Shown: positions 27,123-35,389, counted from the first letter of the stretch. The stretch: DNA of 55,601 nucleotides from an uncultured Clostridia bacterium (GCA_944385895.1 CALWYZ010000005.1:1-55601), one strand, 5' to 3'. Made by a program: numbers and translations. The notes: generated by a model not told the origin, from the sequence alone.

Positions 27123-27825
27123 TTACTTATCCTTTTTTATTTTAAGAGTACGTAGATATTCTTTTTGTTCAGGATTTATCCTAAGACTTTCAATTGCCTT
27201 TTGAATTGTCTTATTATGAGTCCATATATCCAGACTTTGATTTTCAATATACGGAATTATTTTACTATATTGTTTTGCAAGAGCTGTTGCAAAATACCAT
27301 GCTATCATCATTTTTATATAGTATTCATCAGAACGCACCGAGCTGACAAGCAAAGGATACTCATCTGAAAAATTATCATCAAGATAGAAAGTCATAAGCA
27401 TACCGATTGCAAAACGAACAGTATATATATCTGCGCACCTGAGCCAAATTTTTATTTTATCATAAAGCTTTGATAGATTTTTTTTGAATACTTTAGGCCG
27501 CATCATATCACAAGTTGCCCAATTATTTACATACGGCAAAAAGCGGTCAATATATACTATAGCCAAATCAAAATCACATATCTGTTCAATAAATAATGCA
27601 TGCAGGTTATATTCCTCATAGTAACGGTGAGGTAAAACGGATAAAAATTGTTCAGCAGTATCAGTTCCCTTATACTTTCTTGCAAGTTTTTTGCAAAGCA
27701 GGTGTTCTGACACCGATAACAGTATTTTTGTCAACTGTCGGAATAAGTTTTATCTGAAAGTCTCTGTATTTTTGATCTGCCATTTCAAAAAGCTTTGAGC
27801 GTATTTCAGTTTCACAGTTATTCAC
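27123..27825 (-). pseudogene. AlkD-type DNA alkylation repair protein, interrupted by a frameshift
   Basis: Two reading frames together make one HEAT-like AlkD protein of about 233 residues. The first frame (GTG start, GAGG site, overlapping the queH stop by 8 bases) gives FEMADQKYRDFQIKLIPTVD and IGVRTPALQ; the second continues KLARKYKGTDTAEQF and includes the family motif NNWATCD. The break is at a run of six A (minus strand; T at 27687-27692). Five A would restore PALQKLARKYKGTD exactly. AlkD removes N3- and N7-alkylated purines. Either the gene is inactive, phase-variable, expressed by slippage, or the base is a sequencing error. Confidence 0.85.
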
Positions 27826-28417
27826 TATTTGTTTTACCTCTGTCTGAATAAATACAACCGCAATAATTTTGCCGATATAATTCATATTTGCGACTTAGTT
27901 CTATTGACCGCTGATAACCTCCGCGCTTTTTAAAATCGCCGGGCAGCCATTCCAACCCGTATTTTTTTGCAGACTCGTATCCTATGGAATTGATAATCTC
28001 TGCATTTTTATGAGGACTTACGGTTAAAGTAGTACACAGCAGATCAAAACCTGCAGATTTTGCAAGACGAGCCGTATTGTCAAGCCTCATTTTAAAACAA
28101 ATCCCGCATCGTTCTGCGCCCTCAGGAGCTGTTTTATAATCCTTTGTACGTTCTAAAAAAACTTGAGAGTCATATTCACACTCGACAAGCGGAACATTCA
28201 TTTTCGCACACAATCTTTTTTGCTCACAAAGCCTATGTTGATACTCCTGAAGCGGATGAATATTCGGATTATAAAAAAATACCGTCACATCAAAAAAGTC
28301 ATTCAAAAATTCAAGAACATAACTACTGCAAGGTGCACAGCAACTATGAAGAGCCAATTTAGTTCTCTTACTCATCGACAATATATAATTTACAAGATCG
28401 TTATGATAATTTGTCAT
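27818..28417 (-). CDS. queH: epoxyqueuosine reductase QueH
   Basis: Last step of queuosine synthesis in tRNA by the non-QueG enzyme. The 199 residues hold the cysteine motifs of the family: HSCCAPCSSYVLE near the N-terminus, ERCGICFKMRL, and YCGCIYSD at the C-terminus, which bind an iron-sulfur cluster and a second metal. TTLTVSPHKN and PGDFKKRGGYQRSIELS are also conserved. Divergent from the large glycosidase-like gene. Confidence 0.93.
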   Translation of the reverse strand: MTNYHNDLVNYILSMSKRTKLALHSCCAPCSSYVLEFLNDFFDVTVFFYNPNIHPLQEYQHRLCEQKRLCAKMNVPLVECEYDSQVFLERTKDYKTAPEGAERCGICFKMRLDNTARLAKSAGFDLLCTTLTVSPHKNAEIINSIGYESAKKYGLEWLPGDFKKRGGYQRSIELSRKYELYRQNYCGCIYSDRGKTNSE

Positions 28418-28442
28418 ATCGTAAATTATATATTATTATATA

Positions 28443-28471
28443 TTGACTTTCAAGTCTGTTTAAAATAAAAT
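28443..28471 (+). promoter_or_regulatory. promoter of the glycosidase-like gene
   Basis: TTGACT, 17-base spacer, TAAAAT, 27 bases before the start codon. Confidence 0.7.
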
Positions 28472-28497
28472 TTAAAAAAGTACGTTAAGGACGGTAC

Positions 28498-30573
28498 ATG
28501 ACAATGGATTTCAGTTTGCCAAAACTCGGAAAAAGTCCGATTTCTCTACCACATTTTCCGACAATACATCAAGCCTTTATTTTCCGCGCATCAGAATTCG
28601 TTTCATTTGAAAAAATAGCAAAAATACTAAAAACTACTACAAAAAATGTACAAATAGCTGCACAACAAATGGGAATAAATCATGCCCAAGACTCAGATGT
28701 TTGGCTGAATAAAGGTTATATAACAATTATACGTAGCATGTGGCATATCCTGCCTTATGATCAGCTATTAGAGCTGCTGGAAACTGATGAAAAATCTCTT
28801 GCAATTCTCCTGAGAGAAGAGGATTTTCTTGATATAAAACTGGGCGATAAGCCTGACTGCAAGCCTGTAGTTTGGCGTGAACTGACTCAAGATGAGCTAA
28901 AAGCCACTGAAGTAATTGCAAAAACCATGCAAGGCCTGAACATAATAGGTAAAAAACCCTTTGAGTTTGAATACATACAGCCAAACATCGAATTTTCCGG
29001 AAAAACAATATTTGATACACGTATGATATATCTGTTTTCGGGACTGTACCAAAAAGCATTTGATGTGGACAGCGAGCAATATTGTTCCGATGAAATGCTT
29101 GAAAGCTATCAAAAACTCGGTATAAACGGTGTGTGGACACAGGGTATATTATTTCAGCTGACTGAATTTCCTTTTGATAAATCTGTATCTGTTGGATATG
29201 AAAAACGACTGCAGCGGCTGAAAAAGTTTACCCAGCGCTGTGACAAGTACGGCATAAAAGTGTTTTTATATTTGAACGAGCCAAGATCTATGCCGGAAAA
29301 CTTTTATAAAAAATACCCAAGCCTTCGTGGTCATACCGTAAATGACAATAAAATATGTATGTGCACATCTGCAAATGAGGTACAAAAATACCTTACAGAC
29401 GCAGTAGAAAGCATCTGCCGTGCAGTACCGCTTATCGGCGGATTTTTCACAATTACACGTTCTGAAAATCCGACTAACTGCTATTCACATTCAACCCCTA
29501 AAACATGCTCTTGCCCACGCTGCAAAAACAAAAGTGTAGGAGAAGTTATCGGACAGGTTATATCCTGTATAAGAAATGGGGCTGACCGTGTTGACCGCAA
29601 TATAAAAGTTATAGCATGGAGCTGGGCATGGAATGAATTTAACCTGGAAATTATTAAAAATTTGCCAAAAGGCGTTATATTGCAAAGTCAAAGTGAACTT
29701 CATGTCCCATTTGAAATAGGCGGAATAAATGGCAAAGTCGTTGATTATTCAATGGGGATAATCGGTCCCGGACAACGCGCTTTGACAGAGTGGAAAGCTG
29801 CTAAAGAGCGAGGACTTGAAACCTCGGCAAAAATACAGGTTAACACTACTTGGGAAGGGTCTACTGTACCGGCATTGCCTGTATTTGCTTTAATTGAAGA
29901 GCATTTAAAACGGATCCAGCAGGAAGGTGTCTCTCATTTAATGCTCAGCTGGACGTTAGGAGGGTATCCTTCTGAAAATCTGATGCATGCCGCAAAATAT
30001 TATAATAAAAATGTAAAAATTCCAAATTACAGTGATAAAGTAGAACAGGCATGCAAACTGTTCAGTAAAGCCTTTTGTGAATTTCCTTTTGACATCAAAG
30101 TCTTATATTGCGGACCTCAAAATGGTGGTCCATCAAATCTTTTATTTAAAAAACCTACGGGATATGAAGCAACTATGACATGCTATGCATATGACGATAT
30201 TGAAAAGTGGAAATCAATTTATCCGATAAACATTTTTGAAGATCAGCTTGACAAAATGTGCAGACTCTGGAAAAAAGGTCTTGATTTTTTAATAGACGAA
30301 CCGGAATGCGAAACAATAATTATGGCAAAAGCGGCATACTGTTTATATAAATCAAGTCTCAACCAAGTTCGCTTCTACCGTGCGCGAAAAAACGGAGAAA
30401 CAAACAAAATGAAAAAGTTAACCGAATCAGAGCTCAATATTGCAAAAGACATGCTGTCACTTATGAATAAAAACGCCGCAATAGGTTTTGAAGCCGCAAA
30501 TCATTATTACTTCTCGAAGGGTATGATTTGTGAAAAGATTTTAAATTGCAGATATCTTATAAACAACCTGTAA
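28498..30573 (+). CDS. large glycosidase-like protein with N-terminal HTH-like segments
   Basis: A 691-residue cytoplasmic protein (no signal peptide). The first 110 residues contain two helix-turn-helix-like stretches (SFEKIAKILKTTTKNVQIAA, then PYDQLLELLETDEKSLAILL). Residues about 180-500 look like a TIM barrel: GINGVWTQGILFQL, KYGIKVFLYLNEPRSMP, KVIAWSWAWNEFN, VSHLMLSWTLGGYPS. A CSCPRCKN cysteine cluster near residue 337 resembles that in DUF4838/GH20-like proteins. The C-terminal part is helical. I infer action on a sugar or a sugar-sensing role; catalytic residues cannot be assigned by eye. AAGGA precedes the ATG by 7 bases. Confidence 0.55.
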   Translation: MTMDFSLPKLGKSPISLPHFPTIHQAFIFRASEFVSFEKIAKILKTTTKNVQIAAQQMGINHAQDSDVWLNKGYITIIRSMWHILPYDQLLELLETDEKSLAILLREEDFLDIKLGDKPDCKPVVWRELTQDELKATEVIAKTMQGLNIIGKKPFEFEYIQPNIEFSGKTIFDTRMIYLFSGLYQKAFDVDSEQYCSDEMLESYQKLGINGVWTQGILFQLTEFPFDKSVSVGYEKRLQRLKKFTQRCDKYGIKVFLYLNEPRSMPENFYKKYPSLRGHTVNDNKICMCTSANEVQKYLTDAVESICRAVPLIGGFFTITRSENPTNCYSHSTPKTCSCPRCKNKSVGEVIGQVISCIRNGADRVDRNIKVIAWSWAWNEFNLEIIKNLPKGVILQSQSELHVPFEIGGINGKVVDYSMGIIGPGQRALTEWKAAKERGLETSAKIQVNTTWEGSTVPALPVFALIEEHLKRIQQEGVSHLMLSWTLGGYPSENLMHAAKYYNKNVKIPNYSDKVEQACKLFSKAFCEFPFDIKVLYCGPQNGGPSNLLFKKPTGYEATMTCYAYDDIEKWKSIYPINIFEDQLDKMCRLWKKGLDFLIDEPECETIIMAKAAYCLYKSSLNQVRFYRARKNGETNKMKKLTESELNIAKDMLSLMNKNAAIGFEAANHYYFSKGMICEKILNCRYLINNL

Positions 30574-30578
30574 CACAC

Positions 30579-30614
30579 AAAAAAGCATCTCATTTATAAT
30601 GAGATGCTTTTTTC
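30579..30614. terminator. bidirectional terminator
   Basis: AAAAAAGCATCTCATT, TAT, AATGAGATGCTTTTTT. Serves the glycosidase-like gene and the convergent membrane-protein gene. Confidence 0.9.
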
Positions 30615-30998
30615 TTATGCTTTGGGCTGCAATAATTTTATATTGATTTTTCTTTGATTTGCATAGCCTATAAATCCTAAAATCAGGATCGGCAGCGAAA
30701 ACATAAAATACAATATAAACAGCACGGCCGCGACAGCGTATAAAATGGCCGCAGTCAACGCTGCCCAGTTTGCTTTAGCTAGCACTCCTACCCAGCCAAA
30801 AAGCGCGCCTATTAAAAATACGATAGCATGCGGCGCAACAAGCGAGGAGGCTATAACTCCGCCCAATGCCTCTGCCGCTCCGTCTGCCGATGCTGTACTT
30901 CCGGTAAAATATACTATTAAATACACGGTATATGCCGTAGCTAATATTGTCGCTATAATCAATGCTATACTTCTTTTTCTTATTTTTCTATCAGCCAT
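30615..30998 (-). CDS. small four-helix membrane protein
   Basis: A 127-residue protein with about four hydrophobic helices (12-32, 45-70, 75-95 and 96-112) and a basic N-terminus (MADRKIRKRS) and C-terminus. No motif that names a function. It lies 23 bases after the lipoprotein gene on the same strand and probably shares a transcript. Confidence 0.55.
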   Translation of the reverse strand: MADRKIRKRSIALIIATILATAYTVYLIVYFTGSTASADGAAEALGGVIASSLVAPHAIVFLIGALFGWVGVLAKANWAALTAAILYAVAAVLFILYFMFSLPILILGFIGYANQRKINIKLLQPKA

Positions 30999-31021
30999 TT
31001 TTATCCTTTTCCTTTAATATT

Positions 31022-31558
31022 CTATTTTTTAAATACAAAATGGGCATCACTGAGTGATATCCAGTCCGGCTTGACAACAAGCTCTATTTCAGACCATTGT
31101 TGGGGCGCCTCTATCCCGTACCAGCCAATAAGCTTTTTGCCGGGCGTAAGCGTGCCGTCGATAGTACCATCTGTAAACACACAGTTGGCACTGATAGAAT
31201 ATGAACATTTGATATCGTCAACATAGCTGTCAAACATAAGAGCACTGCTTACCGACTGTTCTTCAGCCGAAATATTCTCGATTTCAAATTTTATTCCGAC
31301 AAAAATATTGGCGCTTTCCGGCTGAAAAAAGGAATCGCCATAAGACTCTGCAATATCGATTGCCGTAAATTTCAGATTATTAAACACAGCCGTTTCCTTC
31401 AAACCGAATGTCTGTCCCTCCCGTTCACCGCCGGACTGCTCCTCCTGTTCGCTTTCGGAGCTCGTATCGTCCTTAGACGCCTCAAGCCATTGCTCCTTAG
31501 CGGCCGGAGTATCGTCAAAATAGCAAGAGCTCAGCAGCATAGTGATTACGCAAATCAA
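31022..31558 (-). CDS. DUF5067-like lipoprotein, start codon uncertain
   Basis: A lipobox (MLLSSC) is followed by an acidic low-complexity linker rich in E, S and G and an immunoglobulin-like domain (about 60-178: NLKFTAIDIAESYGD, IFVGIKFEIENISAEEQS, LTPGKKLIGWYGIEAP), as in DUF4352/DUF5067 surface lipoproteins. The only start in good frame is a TTG that leaves just 11 residues before the cysteine, too short for a signal peptide. The frame is open for 10 more codons (TTEYRVICC...), ending at a stop, without ATG, GTG or TTG. The true start may have been lost. Confidence 0.55.
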   Translation of the reverse strand: MICVITMLLSSCYFDDTPAAKEQWLEASKDDTSSESEQEEQSGGEREGQTFGLKETAVFNNLKFTAIDIAESYGDSFFQPESANIFVGIKFEIENISAEEQSVSSALMFDSYVDDIKCSYSISANCVFTDGTIDGTLTPGKKLIGWYGIEAPQQWSEIELVVKPDWISLSDAHFVFKK

Positions 31559-31818
31559 ACAGCAAATAACTCTATACTCCGTCGTGGTTTAGAAACAATA
31601 ACTTGAGCACTTCTAGAGCTCTTTTTTTGCAAATAACTCATTATAATTATGACCCAAAACTTTTTGCTTCTTTTCACATCATAAAATATATAATAAAGGA
31701 ATCATAACCGTCATGACAAAAACAGAGCTATCATTTCTGATAGCTCTGTCCTGTATACTTTTGCTTTGGATATATTCCCTTTCAGGATGATGTTGTGCAT
31801 TGCAATTGTAAATAAATG
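31559..31818. other. intergenic region between lipoprotein and Imm70 genes
   Basis: AT-rich. Contains the lost 5' part of the lipoprotein frame (to 31591) and the terminator of the Imm70 gene. No other gene, promoter or RNA is evident. Confidence 0.4.
31717..31749 (-). terminator. terminator of the Imm70 gene
   Basis: Minus strand: ACAGAGCTATCA, loop GAAA, TGATAGCTCTGT, then TTTTG. A 12-bp perfect stem. Confidence 0.8.
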
Positions 31819-32622
31819 TTAATATGATAAAGGAATAGTCGGATCTTCTTCAGGAGAATTTTTGTCAACGTATACGAATTTAATATTGTCCGTTTGAATG
31901 ATTTTTTTGTATGCTGTTTCAAACTTTTCGTACTCATCTTTTGTATACGTATCAACACCGCTTTCAACGTAACATGAATATGTTATAGGAATATTTTGTT
32001 TTATTTTAGCAAGTCTTTGGTTATAATTTTTAAAAAGTGCTTCAGTTACATTGGGTTGATTAAAATATTTAATTTTCTCATCAATATCTCCTTTTATACT
32101 GACGTACATAATAGGATATTCATTTTTTAAAAATTCACGTCCGCGTTTCTCGTATAGACCTTCGCGTTCACGATGGCCGTGAGGATGAAAGGTTGTTAAT
32201 TCTATTAGTGTTTTTTTCCAGTGCGAGTCAACTATTGATTGCAAAATAATAGTTGTAATAGGCTTGTATCCGTATTTTTCTTCACCAACACAAAAACCAT
32301 CGTCTAAATTAGCATTTTCATCATAGAACTCAGTTTTACCAAACGATATTTCAAGTTCAGGATACTTATAGTCATATACAGCTTGTGTAAGATTATATTG
32401 TCTGAGCATATACTTAATAAACAAAACTTCTTTTTTCAGTTTATCAACATCCTCATATTTAACAACACCGTAGTCACAAAGGTACCTCAGCAAGTACGGA
32501 AATTTTGTCCCCCAGCCCTTTGGTTCGAGTAATTTAGATACAGTAGAGAAAAAACTGTACAAAAAATTCCCGTCACCAAGTAATCTTATATTGTATCCGG
32601 TTTGCAATACAAACATGCACAT
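31819..32622 (-). CDS. Imm70-type immunity protein with C-terminal extension
   Basis: Residues 1-160 match my memory of the Imm70 family of polymorphic-toxin immunity proteins: GDGNFLYSFFSTVSKLLEP, GWGTKFPYLLRYLCDYG, a helix with DKLKKEVLFIKYML, and the C-terminal FCVGEEKYGYKPITTIILQS. Residues 160-267 are an extra charged alpha/beta region (YPIMYVSIKGDIDEKIKYF) I cannot place; it may be a second fused domain. Start ATG is chosen because a G-rich site lies 7 bases ahead; a GTG two codons upstream is possible. Directly upstream is a fragment of a toxin C-terminus, the usual toxin-then-immunity order. Confidence 0.72.
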   Translation of the reverse strand: MCMFVLQTGYNIRLLGDGNFLYSFFSTVSKLLEPKGWGTKFPYLLRYLCDYGVVKYEDVDKLKKEVLFIKYMLRQYNLTQAVYDYKYPELEISFGKTEFYDENANLDDGFCVGEEKYGYKPITTIILQSIVDSHWKKTLIELTTFHPHGHREREGLYEKRGREFLKNEYPIMYVSIKGDIDEKIKYFNQPNVTEALFKNYNQRLAKIKQNIPITYSCYVESGVDTYTKDEYEKFETAYKKIIQTDNIKFVYVDKNSPEEDPTIPLSY

Positions 32623-32642
32623 TGTCACGCCCCCATTCCATA

Positions 32643-32783
32643 TTATGTAACAAATTTTATCAAATTTCTGTTGTTAGTTAAACCAGCAACACGATCTTTA
32701 AATTCGTCTAGCATATCTTGAGTATAATCTTGTCCACGGACATCAACTCTAAACTCTATTTCTACTGACTTATTTATACTTAG
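32643..32783 (-). pseudogene. 3' fragment of a toxin tip domain
   Basis: An open frame of 46 codons without a start: SVEIEFRVDVRGQDYTQDML then DEFKDRVAGLTNNRNLIKF and a stop. The pattern of a strand, DVRGQ, a helix and a final strand is found at the C-termini of RHS/LXG-type toxin domains. It lies 21 bases before the Imm70 start, where a cognate toxin would end. The rest of the toxin is gone: a stop precedes the frame at 32784. Confidence 0.55.
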
Positions 32784-32874
32784 TTATGGTTTACTTTAAA
32801 GCTCATTTTGTGTGATTGGGGATTATATTAACTATTATAAATTACACTTATTATTTCATAAAATAATAAGTACT

Positions 32875-33261
32875 TCAATGATATAGTGGGCCTATTTTAC
32901 TTAATGCCCATGGAAGAGCAATAAGAAAATATACACTAATACATATATGTAAGATAATTATTGCAAAATATATGTATGTATACCATTTCTTAAACATGTT
33001 GATTGTTTTAGACCTTTTTGCGTATAAAACAATTAAAATAAAACTTATTAAAATGATTATTAAAGGAATAAACAGTATTTTTATATTCTTCACATAGTTA
33101 GATAACCGTAAAACAGAATAAAAGATAAGAAAATTTGATATAAAAAAACATAATATACCGAGTAAGTTTAATCCAATTTTTCTGCTTTTTAAAAAATGAA
33201 AAAATGATAACAATAAAAATAAAGATCCTAAAAAAAACATTAAAATAATTGAATAGTCCAT
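32875..33261 (-). CDS. four-helix membrane protein, candidate immunity protein
   Basis: A 128-residue protein of about four membrane helices (2-22, 30-50, 62-80 and 91-115) with only short loops. GGAG lies 5-6 bases before the ATG. It sits between two toxin 3' fragments, the position of an immunity gene, and integral-membrane immunity proteins are common for toxins that act at the membrane. That role is inferred from position only. An AT-rich hairpin (32846-32871) follows its stop and could be a terminator. Confidence 0.5.
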   Translation of the reverse strand: MDYSIILMFFLGSLFLLLSFFHFLKSRKIGLNLLGILCFFISNFLIFYSVLRLSNYVKNIKILFIPLIIILISFILIVLYAKRSKTINMFKKWYTYIYFAIIILHICISVYFLIALPWALSKIGPLYH

Positions 33262-33287
33262 ATATTCTCCTTAAAACACATATTTAA

Positions 33288-33480
33288 TTAAAAACTATTC
33301 CTCTGATGCTTATAATACCATATCCAATCTGTAAAAGCATCTCTTGCTGCTTGTGATTGATTAGATGTCAAATCAAAAGTTGAATCTTTATTCTCTGCAT
33401 AACTATTATATATTGGCCACTCAGTTCTGTCAATATTGTCTATATATAAATGTTGTCGAGTATATTTATATGCTAAATTA
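33288..33480 (-). pseudogene. 3' fragment of a second toxin tip domain
   Basis: The last 64 residues or so of a protein, including RTEWPIYNSYAENKDSTFDL and NQSQAARDAFTDWIWYYKHQ. Its apparent start Met lies in DNA belonging to the serine recombinase on the other strand, so it is an artefact; the real 5' part was lost at a junction near 33480. Position before a membrane immunity candidate suggests a polymorphic toxin C-terminus. Confidence 0.5.
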
Positions 33481-33484
33481 GCAA

Positions 33485-34819
33485 ATGATTCTTGACAGCT
33501 GTGCAAAAACTTTTGAATATGTTATCATCTATAAAACAGATCGTTTTGCAAGAAACCGCAGTGATAGCGCACGCTACAAAGCAAGGCTGAAAATGAACAA
33601 CGTTAAAGTAATATCCGCTATGGAAAATATTTCGGACGATCCCAGCGGCATATTATTGGAAGCACTGTTAGAGGGAATTGCAGAACACTTTTCAGCCAAT
33701 CTGTCACAAAATGTAAAGCGTGGTATGGACGCAAACGCGGCTCAATGTCTTTGTACCGGCGGTAACAGAACGCTTGGTTATAAAATTATTGATAAAAGAT
33801 ATGTTGTTGACCCAGAAACTGCTCCTGTTATTAAGACTATTTTTGATATGTATGTAAAGGGAAGTACACCGCCGCAGATACTCGAATATCTGAATACCAA
33901 TCACATTAAAAGCATTACCGGCAGGGAATTTTCAAAAAACAATATATACTACATACTTTCCAACAAAAGATACGCCGGCTATTATACCTATAAAGGAACA
34001 GAGGTGAAAGACGGAGTACCCGCTATTATTTCTGAGGAATTGTTTAATAAGACACAGTCCATTATGGCAAAGAACAAAAAAGCCCCTGCTCGTGCAAAGG
34101 CTGTTGATGAAAAGTATTTACTTAGCAGTGTTATGAAATGCGGCTACTGCGGTCGGAATGTTACCGGTATCAGCGGAACAAGTAAATCGGGCGGTAAAAA
34201 GCATTTTTACTATCGTTGCAGTTCTCACAGCAAAAGAGAAAAATGTGAGTTAAAGTCCTTTCGAAAAAAAGAAATTGAAGATTTAATTGTAATGAAAACT
34301 CTTAAAATGCTGACCCCTGCACGCATTGACGGTATTTCAAAGAAAATTGTTGCGCTGTGCAAAATGGCAAGAGATAATAGAAGCGGGCTGAGAATGCTTG
34401 AAAACAAATTGAAAGAATTGAAAAAAGAAGAAAAGAATCTTTTAAAGGCACTGAAATCAGGAAAGGCACAACAAATCATTCTTGACGAACTCGATACATT
34501 GTCACATCAGCAAAAAGATATTGAACTTGAAATTGCCAGAGAAAGCACCAAATATCCCCTGCTGACAGTTGAAATGGTAAAAACCTTTATGAACCGTTTT
34601 GTTCATGGCGATATAGACGATTTCTATTTCCGAGAAAAACTGATTGAAACCTTTGTAAACAAAATAGAAGTGTTTAACGACAAAATAACCGTCTCGTACA
34701 ATGTACAAGACGGTTATTTCGTTGACTACTCAACGATTTGTTTTTCGTCCAAATTGGCAGGGGCAGAAGGACTTGAACCCTCGGCACGCGGTTTTGGAGG
34801 CTATGCCGCCCCGTCTTAA
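33485..34819 (+). pseudogene. large serine recombinase, 5'-truncated
   Basis: Homology begins abruptly at QMILDSCAKTFEYVIIYKTD, an in-frame stop two codons upstream. About 60 N-terminal residues, including the catalytic serine and the first arginines, are missing. The rest is present: end of the resolvase fold (DRFARNRSDSARYKARL), the Recombinase domain (about 80-180), a zinc ribbon (CGYCGRN...YRCSS...REKC) and a coiled coil. The C-terminus reads into the left attachment repeat (LAGAEGLEPSARGFGG is tRNA-Trp antisense). Before the present element inserted it would have ended in the tRNA gene. It cannot be catalytic as it stands. Confidence 0.88.
34755..34799. repeat. attL, 45-bp copy of the tRNA-Trp 3' half
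   Basis: Identical to 44333-44377; begins TGGCAGGGGCAGAAGGACTT and ends in GTTTTGGAG, that is from the CCA end to just past the anticodon. Beyond it the left flank diverges (GCTATGCC), so only a tRNA fragment remains here. Confidence 0.93.
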
Positions 34820-34859
34820 AACCTCTTTAAATAAAGGGTTTTTAAGTCTATAAACAAAA

Positions 34860-34882
34860 TTGACACAACTTTTGACACAAAT
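34860..34882 (+). repeat. left integrase arm-type sites (two 12-bp-period repeats)
   Basis: TTGACACAACT at 34860 and TTGACACAAAT at 34872, 12 bases apart, 61 bases inside attL. The same sequence is repeated at the other end of the element in the same orientation. Confidence 0.65.
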
Positions 34883-34898
34883 AATATTTCTTGTTTTC

Positions 34899-34943
34899 AA
34901 TTCGTATTTACGAACTTTTATATATTATAATTCGTATTTACGA
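34899..34943. promoter_or_regulatory. pair of palindromic sites TTCGTATTTACGAA
   Basis: AATTCGTATTTACGA occurs at 34899 and 34929, 30 bases apart. The core TTCGTA-TT-TACGAA is a perfect inverted repeat in the first copy, with one change in the second. Three helical turns apart, they would bind a dimeric protein on the same DNA face. They lie between the arm sites and the repressor gene; candidate binders are the excisionase-like protein or the XRE protein. Confidence 0.5.
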
Positions 34944-34945
34944 GT

Positions 34946-34990
34946 TAAAAAGGTATGAGGGAACCCTTCTCTTTCCCTCATACCTTTTTT
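34946..34990. terminator. bidirectional terminator at the end of the XRE gene
   Basis: AAAAGGTATGAGGGAA, 9-base loop, TTCCCTCATACCTTTT. The XRE stop codon lies in the stem. Related in sequence to two other hairpins in the element. Confidence 0.85.
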
Positions 34991-35310
34991 GTTTTGTCAT
35001 TCAATCTATAAATTAAATCTTCCACCATTTTATAATCTTCTGGGGGAAGTTTGGAAAGGATTTTATAAATTTCATTTACTTCCTTGTCTGGTCTTGTTCC
35101 GGTCAAAATATAATCGGCGGTTGTATCTAATGCAATACAAAGTTTCACAAGATTATCGGGACGGATTGCCTTTTTCCCTAATTCAATACAGGAAACAGAC
35201 TGCAGACTTATTCCAATTTCTTCTGCAACCTGTTCTTGTGTTTTCTTCAACACTTTTCGCCGTTCTACTATCCGTTTTCCCATTTCTATCAAAAATTGAT
35301 TACCGCCCAT
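34978..35310 (-). CDS. XRE-family transcriptional regulator
   Basis: A 110-residue repressor-type protein. The Cro/CI HTH is clear (TQEQVAEEIGISLQSVSCIE, then LGKKAIRPDNLVKLCIALDTTADYI), followed by a short C-terminal tail. I start at MGGNQFLIEM, with GTGGGG nine bases ahead. It is the only gene reading toward the left end and is divergent from a promoter for the Cys-rich gene, so it probably controls the element's lysogeny-like state. A palindrome covering the leader suggests autorepression. Confidence 0.85.
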   Translation of the reverse strand: MGGNQFLIEMGKRIVERRKVLKKTQEQVAEEIGISLQSVSCIELGKKAIRPDNLVKLCIALDTTADYILTGTRPDKEVNEIYKILSKLPPEDYKMVEDLIYRLNDKTKKV

Positions 35311-35311
35311 T

Positions 35312-35346
35312 GTTCTATACCCCACTTTTGATATAGAACTATTATA
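35312..35346 (-). promoter_or_regulatory. XRE promoter -10 with adjoining operator palindrome
   Basis: GTTCTATA (35312-35319), 12 bases, TATAGAAC (35332-35339): a perfect 8-bp inverted repeat between the -10 (TATAAT on minus, 35341-35346) and the start codon. A weak -35 (TTATAA) lies 17 bases upstream. Candidate autoregulatory operator. Confidence 0.6.
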
Positions 35347-35389
35347 TGAAAAATAAGGGTATTTTATAATCAATCATAGTTTTAATACA

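Noticed and set aside
33481..33506. Complete small gene on the minus strand starting MHSCQESF
   Set aside because: The first residues are antisense to the recombinase; only the part from about 33480 downward is the toxin-like fragment.
34755..34799. Second functional tRNA-Trp gene
   Set aside because: Only the 3' 45 bases are present; the flank diverges after the anticodon, so it is an attachment-site fragment.
33485..34819. Serine recombinase as the integrase of the element
   Set aside because: It lacks the catalytic N-terminus and lies outside the left repeat; the tyrosine integrase beside tRNA-Trp explains the 45-bp repeats.
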